Shown here: positions 57,722 through 64,000 of the stretch, piece after piece
How positions within the stretch are numbered: the stretch's first letter is position 1
Layout of the letters: every line of letters starts with the position of its first letter
Assembly: GCA_036927565.1 (NCBI GenBank)
Contig: JAYESD010000005.1
Coordinates: forward strand, 89,506,301 to 89,570,300
Source: Tuctoria greenei
Lineage: Eukaryota > Streptophyta > Magnoliopsida > Poales > Poaceae
Reading direction: 5' to 3'
Length of the DNA: 64,000 nt
Notes under the pieces: model-generated
Databases searched by the model: none
The model's input: the letters and a program-made list of their open reading frames with translations, nothing else
What the model was told of the DNA's origin: nothing
Program-made: the position numbers and the translations under genes

Positions 57722-58500
57722 GCCAGGCGAATTGTTGAGCTAGCTAGGCTCACAAACTGCAACCCAGCCCTCACTCCGATGGAGGAGAGGCTGAAGCTGA
57801 GCCACGACAGTACGGCAGAAGAGGTGGACGCTACAAAGTACCGGTGTCTTGTGGGGAGCCTTCGCTACCTCGCCCACACACGGTCAGACTTGGCATTCTC
57901 CGTTGGCTACTTAGTCGGTTCCTGCAGCGACCGACGACGGAGCACCAGCAGGCTGTGAAGAGGATCATCCGCTATATTGCGGGGACTCTCGATCATGGCC
58001 TCCACTACTTGAGGTGTCCTAGGGAGGCACATCTTGTCAGGTACAGCGACCACGCCGACGACATTGACACCAGCAAGAGCACGAGTGGGATCCTCTTCTT
58101 CTTCGGCAAGTGCCTCGTTAGCTGGCAGTCGGTCAAGCAGCAGGTGGTAGCCATGTCCAGTTGCGAGGTCGAGTACATAGCAGCCTCCACCGCTTCGACT
58201 CAAGCGCTCTGGCTTGTTCGACTGCTTGGTGATCTCCTCGGCAGAGATACTGGAGCGGTGGAAGTCGGGGTGGACAACATGTCTGCTCTGGCCCTGGCAA
58301 AGAACTCCGTTTTCCATGAACGGGGAAAGCACATCCGGGTGAGGTACCACTTCATCCAAGACTGCTTGGAGGAAGACAGCATCAAGGCGATCTACATCAA
58401 CACAAAGACCAGCTTGTGGACCTGCTCACCAAGCCCCTTGGGAGGCTCAAGTTCATTGAACTTTGCTCCAGGATCGGGATGGTCCAACCCTCCAGACGAT
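57722..58500 (+). pseudogene. Copia C RNase H
   Basis: After the TAG, RT-connection sequence (RLKLSHDST, LVGSLRYLAHT) is readable. The frame 57844-58524 gives RFLQRPTTEHQQAVKRII, DIDTSKSTSGILFFFGK, CEVEYIAASTAS and HIRVRYHFIQDCLE. Minor deletions shift the frame near 57905 and 58420. Confidence 0.78.
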
Positions 58501-58521
58501 GTACAAGACTTAGGGGGAGAA

Positions 58522-58917
58522 TGATGGAATAAGTCTTGTAGTCCTTTGGTCTTTGGTCCCCTAGTCCCATGTAGTCTTGTCCTTACTTTGTTGTACCTTA
58601 GTCCTTGGTCTTTGGTCCTTGTTGTACTCATATTAGACTAGAGGACAGCATCTTGGACTGCTTTTAGAGCAGCTAGGACAGCAGCATATTGACTACTTTT
58701 AGGATAGCTGTTAGCATCTTTAGGACAGCACCTTGCATGACATCTTGACTAGCAAGAAGGCATATGCTTGACTGATTGGCTGCCCCTGGGCTGCTATAAA
58801 TATGTAGCCTCAACCCCTTGGGTTGGCATGGCATTGTGTGAGGAATAGACAAGAAAATTGCCCCAACTCACTAGTGTCATCCTCTCTTCAATGAGAGTAA
58901 AAATTCAGCTACTAACA
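58522..58917 (+). repeat. 3' LTR of copia C
   Basis: 396 bp; starts TGATGGAATAAG directly after the polypurine tract and ends GCTACTAACA before the GGCGG duplication. Confidence 0.88.
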
Positions 58918-58922
58918 GGCGG

Positions 58923-59544
58923 TCACCACCGCCTCTCCCCAGAAGACACTGGCATTCCCCTCTGCTTGAGGAGGGCCCGAGTCATCCCCACAACCGTTTG
59001 GTTGCGTCGCTCGACGACGCCGTTCTGATGCGGGTTGTAGGGCGCGGAGTAGTGGCGCTGAACACCCTCATCCGCGCAATACTACGTGAATTCAGCCGTC
59101 GTGAATTCGCCGCCGTTGTCGGTGCGCAGCATTCGCAGCTTGCGGCCGCACTCCGCCTCCGCAGTGGCCTGCGCGTGCCTGATGGCGTTCGTAGCCTCTC
59201 CCTTGCTGCCAAGGACCACCACCCACATGTAGCGGGAGAGGTCGTCGACGAGCAGCAGGAAGTAGCATCGTCCTCCTGGTGTAGCCGGTGTCACCGGGCC
59301 ACACAAGTCCCCGTGAACGAGCTCGAGCTGCTCCTTGGCTCAAAAGCTCGACTACTGGGGAAAAGGAAGCTGTCACTACTTCGTCACCATGCAGACGTCG
59401 CAAAACTGCTCCACGTGGTCAAGGCATGGCATGCCTCGCACCATCTCCTTGGCACTGAGCTGCTTCAGGGCCTCAAAGTGAAGGTGCCCAAAGCGCTCGG
59501 GCCACTGCCATGCCTCGTCCTCCCGACGAGTGGCAAGACAGACA
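58923..59544 (-). pseudogene. Copia B integrase N-terminal part, continued
   Basis: Minus-strand sequence continues the integrase cut at 55324. It encodes HQNGVVERRNQTVVG (Glu present), LRTDNGGEFTTAEF and LCGPVTPATPGGRCYFLLLVDDLSRYMWVVV with an upstream finger-like CDVCxVTK region in another frame. It is cut on the right by the N gap. Confidence 0.8.
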
Positions 59545-59644
59545 NNNNNNNNNNNNNNNNNNNNNNNNNNNNNNNNNNNNNNNNNNNNNNNNNNNNNNNN
59601 NNNNNNNNNNNNNNNNNNNNNNNNNNNNNNNNNNNNNNNNNNNN
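59545..59644. other. Assembly gap of 100 N
   Basis: Exactly 100 unknown bases. Comparing the flanks with copia A (49977 and 50658) suggests about 680 bp of Gag zinc knuckle, protease and GAG-pre-integrase sequence are missing. Confidence 0.95.
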
Positions 59645-60838
59645 GCGCGACTTGCCGCGCTTGCGGCCGCCTGTCGAGGAAGAGGACTCCCCCTTCTTCC
59701 GGTCACCCTGGCCAGCCTCCCACTGCTCACGAGTGAGATGTAGCTTCCCGCCAATGGTGATAGGCCCCGAGACGAGGTGGTTGTGGTTCGTCGCTGTGTC
59801 GATGACCTTGAGTCGACCTATTGCCTCTTCGATCGACATTGTGGAGAGGTCCAGCAGAGACTCGATCGAAGGCGAGTGATCTGCTTGTACTTCTTGGGGA
59901 TGCAACGGAAGAGCTTCTCGACAGCTCTCTCCTCGTCGTAGGTGTCATCGCCGAACTACACCAACTTCTGCAACAAAGAGTTGAGACGGAGAGCAAAGTC
60001 ATTAATGTCCTCACCTGGCTTAAAGGCCAAGTTCTCCCACTCCTTGCGAAGCGCCTGCAGTGTGGTCTTGCGGGCGCGGTCGCTGCCGATGCGTGCCGCA
60101 GCGATGGCGTCCCAAGCCTCCTTAGAGTCCGCTTCTTAGAGAGCAAGAACTGCATCTCGGGCGGGACTGCAGCAATGAGGGCAATCCAGCACCGGTCGAT
60201 CCTCGTAATAGTCGACGTCGCCGTACCGAACTGCTTCCCACATGTGTCGCACATGGAGTCGTACCCTCATCATTGCAGCCCCACTCGACGTAGTTAGTCT
60301 TGGTGAGGGTAGGCCACCCACCACCGGGACTGACGTCCCTAACAATGGTCTGGACTCCGTGGTGTCCATGTTACCTGTTCGGGGAGGCAGAACCGCGTCG
60401 TTTGTAATGGTTGCGTTTTCTGTCGACCCAGTCGCCGCCCGCCGGGAGCGCCACCAGCGCGTCCGCGCCCATCTGGGTTGCGGCTGTCGCGCCCATGGGG
60501 GCGCGCGCCTGCTCGCTGCACCTCCCGTGCTCGCGCCGCCTACCTCGTCGACCTGAGCTCATCGTCGACATCGCCCTCGACAGAGCTGTTGGAGCTACTG
60601 CCCGCGCAGAGCCTCCAGCTCCGCTGCCGTCGCACGCGCTACCAGCCGCCGCCGCTGCTGCTTCCACTTCCGCCCTCGCTACTGCCAGTTCCGCCGCCGC
60701 CAACTTTGCCGCCAGTGCCGCCGTCGCCGCAGTCTCTGCTGCCGCTCACTCGCGCTCCTCTGTTGCGACGACCTCCGTCTGCCGCGCGCTCGAGGCAACC
60801 GAGCGCTGAGACTGTCCGTCGAACATCACGCACTAGTG
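59645..60838 (-). pseudogene. Copia B Gag
   Basis: Minus-strand pieces match Gag of copia A: MSIEEAIGRLKV, the GGKLHLTREQWEAGQGDRKKG region, AVPPEMQFLLSKKR, and an Ala-rich N-terminal coiled coil (60371-60703). Frame changes near 59800, 60125 and 60380 break it. The zinc knuckle and protease fall in the gap. Confidence 0.75.
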
Positions 60839-60989
60839 GGGGGCTGGTGTGTGGGGAAGACAAGCTATTGCTCGTTTGTGCAGGAGAGGGGATGAGCTGG
60901 GGGCAGCCGGTGTTCCTGCTGTCGGTTGCAGACAGAGGGAGGCGCAGGAAGGAGATGAGCAGGAGATGTTTAGGCTGCAGGATAGAACA

Positions 60990-61001
60990 GCTCTGATACC
61001 A
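60990..61001 (-). promoter_or_regulatory. Primer binding site of copia B
   Basis: TGGTATCAGAGC on the minus strand, three bases inside the LTR that starts at 61005. Confidence 0.88.
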
Positions 61002-61004
61002 AAG

Positions 61005-61134
61005 TGTTAGTAGTTGAATTTTTACTCTGATTGAAGAGAGGATGACACTAGAGGGTTGGAGCAATTTTCTTGTCTATTCCTCACACAATGTCATACCCTT
61101 CAAGGGGTTGGGGATACATTATTTATAGGCTACT
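61005..61134 (-). repeat. 5' LTR of copia B, partial
   Basis: TGTTAGTAGTTG onward matches the other LTRs of the family for 130 bases up to ATAGGCTACT, where element D begins. Confidence 0.85.
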
Positions 61135-61252
61135 TGTTGGACTGTGCTGAGTTATGTGTTTGGGCCTAGCCTGTATACCGGCCCATCTATGTATCTATAA
61201 ATATGTACCTAGACCTATGGTTAATTAAGCATTCATTCTAGCCTTCTATCAT
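61135..61252 (+). repeat. 5' LTR of copia D, 118 bp
   Basis: TGTTGGACTGTG to CTTCTATCA, with TATAAATATG near 61195 as the likely TATA box. The left-hand five bases CTACT are the presumed target duplication; the right copy is beyond the window. Confidence 0.85.
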
Positions 61253-61323
61253 GGTATCAATTAGCCAAACCCTAATCCCCACCACCCTAACTCTAATCCT
61301 AGCCACCGACCCCCCCCCCCCCC

Positions 61324-61367
61324 ATGGCCGGCGCCCCTCCCCTGGCCTGCCGCACGGCGCCCGGCCG

Positions 61368-61420
<53 letters not shown>

Positions 61421-62490
61421 CCGCCGCCGCCGCCGGCACCCCCCTCCTGGCCGCCGCCGGGGCCGCCCCTCCCCTGGCCGCCCGCCGCCGGCGCCCTCCC
61501 CCCTGGCCGCCGCCGCCGGCACCTCCCTCCTTGCCGTCGCCGGGGCCGCCCCCTCCCCCTGGCCACCCGCCGCCGGCGCCCTCCCCCTGGCCGCCGGCGC
61601 ACCCCCTGACCTAGCCACCGCTGGCCGCCCCCCTCCCTGGCGCAGGCGCGCCCCCTGGCCCGGCCACCGCCGGCCGCCTTCTTCCCTGGCGGCAGTGCGC
61701 CCCTGCCGCAGCCTCCGCCCGCCGGCCGCCTCCCCTCCCTGCGCCGGCGCGCCCCTGACCCAGCCGCCACCCCCGGCCGCCTCCTTCCCCTGGGCCGGCG
61801 CGCCCCTGGCCCAGCCGCCCGCCGGTGCTCCTCCCTCCCTGGTCAGCGCGTCTCTCGCCGGCGCCGCTCCATCCCTGGCCGGCTCCCTCCCCTGCACCGG
61901 TGCGCCTGCCACTGGTCCCGCAGCGGGCGCGCCCCTCATCGACATGACCCGGCCTGCGTACGGCGCTGCGACTGGTCCCGCCGCGGCGGTCCACTTGCGC
62001 GGTCCCACTGCCGTCGCCTTCATGACGGGCTCCGGATCTGCTGTTGGCACTGCTACTGCTCCTCATGCGGCCACTGATCCTCTCTACGGTGTCGCCAGCA
62101 CCACCAGGACGGCCGCGGACACCTCCGGTGTCTTCGCGGCTCTGGCTGCCTCTCGCGATCGCGAGCGGGCACTCGCTCTTGCCTTAGAGCAGGAGCGCGC
62201 CTCGGCGGCTGCTCTCTCGCACCAGATCCAGAGAGAGCGCTCACCCGACCGCCGGACGCAACGTACGAGCCCACCTCGGACACCAGTGTGCACTCCGCAT
62301 ACTCGGCGTCGCTCACCGCCGCCCTACACGCCCAGGCGGCTGGAGTTCAGAACATTCGGACACTAGTGCCGACTGTTCTGAGTTGTACTCCACCACCTAC
62401 GCCCGCTGGCGTAACGAGTTCCTCCTCACGTTACGGCGGTACCCAGCTTGCGGACCACGTCCAGCAGGACGACGCCCCGTGGGATGACTC
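61324..62490 (+). pseudogene. Copia D Gag N-terminal, Pro/Ala-rich leader
   Basis: ATG at 61324 opens MAGAPPLACRTAPG and passes through a 52-base C run (61368-61419) coding poly-Pro. Other frames across 61420-62366 stay open only because of the Pro/Ala/Arg-rich composition. A helix with LAASRDRERALALALEQERA near 62140 and a YARWRNEFLL block near 62395 lead to the UBN2 domain. Confidence 0.5.
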
Positions 62491-63469
62491 TTGGATCAGC
62501 CAATGGACAGTCTGGTCCTTGCTTGGATCCTTGGCACTCTCGCCGATGATCTGTACAAGCTTGTCGGACAGCGCGGTGGAGGGACCGCGCGCCGGGCTTG
62601 GCAGATACTGGAGCACCACTTCTTGGGGAACCGTGCGACTCGGGCTCTTCACATCAACGTACGGTTCCAGACTACAGTGCAGGGTGACCGCTCCATCTCT
62701 GCCTACTGTGGAGAGATGAAGGGCATGGCTGACTCCTTGCGCGACCTTGGCGAGCCGGTCGTTGACAGCACTCTAGTACTTCGGGGTCCTTCACGGCCTG
62801 AACGAGCGCTTCAGCCATCTTCGCTTCTGGCTTCTCCGTATGGAGCCGCCACCGACCTTCGAGAAGGTCTGGTCTGATCTCGAGCTTGAGGAGATCACGA
62901 CTGGTGGATCTGCTACTTCTGGGTCTGCCACAGCCTTCTATGGCTCTGGGCAGCCCTCACGCCCACCGTCTTCTGAGGGACCACTACCGCGACCACCTAC
63001 TCCACCTACCGCCCGGGTACCCTCTGCTGGCTTTGGGGGTGGTACTCGTCGACGTCGCGGCGGAAGGCGCACAGGACGAGGTGCTGGCGGCACTCCTACG
63101 TCCACTGCTCCTACTGGTAGTGGTATTGGTGGTACTGGCCAGGGAGGTGCGCCTGGCCCACACCGTACAACCCGTGGACTGACCAGATCTCTATGTGGCC
63201 TGGACCGTCTCCGAGTCCTTCTTGGGGCGCCACCGACTTCCTCCACTCCGCGCCAGCCACGTCCTCAGGCGGCGTACGTAGCCCATCCGGGCTATGGTGG
63301 ACCTGGTCGCCCTGCGACTGGATCGCCAACTACAGCCTATGGCGGTGTTTCCTACCCCGCTGGGTACTCGGAGCCACCAGCACCTCTCCAAGAGCCGCCC
63401 ATGGGGTGGGACCGTCAGGACTTGGCGTCTTCCTTCAGCACCATGCACCTTACACTGCCGACCTACTGA
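62491..63469 (+). pseudogene. Copia D Gag UBN2 domain and Gly/Arg-rich tail
   Basis: The frame 62491-62877 encodes WILGTLADDLYKLV, TARRAWQILEHHFLG and CGEMKGMADSLRDLGEPV, the UBN2 Gag core. A shift near 62790-62840 leads to 62840-63469, with an RRRRGGRRTGRGAGG stretch and an Ala/Pro tail. No CCHC knuckle is present. A WPTPYNPWT-type motif at about 63155 lies in a third frame. Confidence 0.78.
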
Positions 63470-64000
63470 TTGGGTGGCTGATTCTGGCGCCTCCTACCAC
63501 ACCACCCCAGATGCTGGTATTCTCTCTTCTACCCACCCACCTCATCCATCGTTTCCTTCATCGATCGTTGTTGGTAATGGATCCGTTCTTCCAGTCACCT
63601 CAGTAGGTGACTCAGTTTCTCCGGGTTCATTCCATCTTATAATGTTCTCGTTGCTCCAGACATTATCAAAATTTGCTTTCCATTCGTCGTTTCACCACTG
63701 ATAATAATATTTCTGTTGAGTTTGATCCTTTTGGTTTGTCTGTGAAGGATCTTTCCACCCGACGTCTTCTTCTTCGATGTGATAGTCCGGGGCCCCCTGT
63801 ACACTCTTCGACTTCCTTCTTCGCTGCGACTCCGTCTTTTGCTCTGGCTACGACAGCTTCGTCCGCTACTTGGCACCGTCGGCTTGGTCACCCTGGCGCT
63901 GATGCTATGTCGAAGTTGTCTAGTAGTTCAGTATATCGTGTACTAGGGCACACATGAGTCATTGTGTCACGCTTGTCAGCTTGGTCGCCATGTTCGGCTT
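63294..64000 (+). pseudogene. Copia D protease and GAG-pre-integrase
   Basis: Frame 63294-63701 contains DWVADSGASYHTTPDAGIL, the protease active site, and SIVVGNGSVLPVTS. A shift near 63650 leads to 63673-63957, with SVEFDPFGLSVKDL and TWHRRLGHPGADAM. A TGA at 63955 precedes the finger residues at the window end. Integrase and RT lie outside. Confidence 0.8.

Larger units (their letters stand above)
55330..58917 (+). mobile_element. Ty1/copia element C, same family, internally deleted, GGCGG duplication
   Basis: GGCGG is at 55325-55329 and 58918-58922; removing the element restores integrase sequence identical in order to copia A at 49346. LTRs 55330-55732 (403 bp) and 58522-58917 (396 bp). 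PBS variant TGGTATGAGAGCC follows at 55736. Polypurine tract TTAGGGGGAGAA at 58510-58521. It is 2073 bp shorter than copia A because gag and protease are gone: the leader passes straight into integrase at about 55855. Confidence 0.93.
52695..61134 (-). mobile_element. Ty1/copia element B, same family as A, split by two guests
   Basis: 3' LTR 52695-53076 (382 bp), polypurine tract about 53077-53092, pol 53115-55324, interrupted by element C (55330-58917) and continuing at 58918 with integrase, then Gag to 60838. Primer binding site at 60990-61001 and a partial 5' LTR 61005-61134 where element D enters. The rest of the LTR and the right target duplication are beyond the window; CAAGG (52690-52694) is the left flank. 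Confidence 0.88.
61135..64000 (+). mobile_element. Ty1/copia element D (short-LTR family), 5' part; runs off the window
   Basis: 5' LTR 61135-61252 (118 bp), PBS-like TGGTATCAATTAG at 61253, Pro-rich Gag leader, UBN2 Gag, Gly/Arg-rich tail, protease and GAG-pre-integrase up to the window end. It belongs with the elements at 24790 and 31149 (LTR size, DSGASYHTTP protease, WHRRLGHP). Inserted in the LTR of copia B. Confidence 0.88.

Noticed and set aside
46695..61134. Tandem segmental duplication instead of separate insertions of A, B and C
   Set aside because: A and C each have their own 5-bp target duplication (GCTAT, GGCGG), and C lies in the opposite orientation inside B, which duplication alone does not produce.
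61238..62050. Minus-strand Gly-rich protein of 270 residues
   Set aside because: It is the antisense of a poly-Pro Gag leader with long C runs; low complexity keeps all frames open.

Overview
This is nuclear DNA from a flowering plant, most likely a grass. The evidence is a spliced host gene with GT/AG introns, plant-type hAT, CACTA, L1-clade LINE and Ty1/copia and Ty3/gypsy elements, Tourist- and Stowaway-like MITEs, and very GC-rich coding stretches in an AT-rich background. No bacterial operons, rRNA or tRNA genes or CRISPR arrays were seen.

Only one host gene is recognisable. It is CNX2 (plant MoaA, GTP 3',8-cyclase of molybdenum-cofactor synthesis), on the minus strand. Five coding exons are visible: 43414-44031, 43124-43291, 42801-42992, 18317-18385 and 17901-17984. 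Together they encode about 376 residues up to the C-terminal Gly-Gly; only a short N-terminal exon is missing. All visible exons are open and all splice phases agree. The last two exons are separated from the rest by an intron of about 24.4 kb (18386-42800) that is almost entirely transposons. This is the main finding.

Layout. 1-9150: intergenic mosaic (LINE 3' fragment, gypsy 3' end with LTR, Tourist-like MITE, copia LTR, CACTA terminus, Stowaway-like MITEs, a solo LTR with perfect TSD). 9163-16091: a nearly full-length LINE with two decayed ORFs. 16098-17900: 3' flank of CNX2. 18386-42800: the giant intron, holding a complete hAT transposon (8-bp TSD and TIRs), an LTR plus a gag-like fragment, a 5'-truncated copia element, and a LINE of about 7.6 kb. 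That LINE is itself split by a non-autonomous LTR element, a copia element and a hAT-type MITE, each with an exact target duplication. 42801-44031: the upstream CNX2 exons. 45570-64000: a gypsy element broken by two copia elements of one family. The second of these is broken again by a third member of the same family and by a member of another copia family that runs off the window. A 100-N assembly gap lies at 59545-59644.

The order of insertion can be read from the nesting. The gypsy and the intronic LINE are older hosts. The copia elements, the LARD-like element and the MITE are younger guests. Most element ORFs carry stops or frameshifts, so the window is mainly a record of repeated insertion around and inside one essential cofactor gene.
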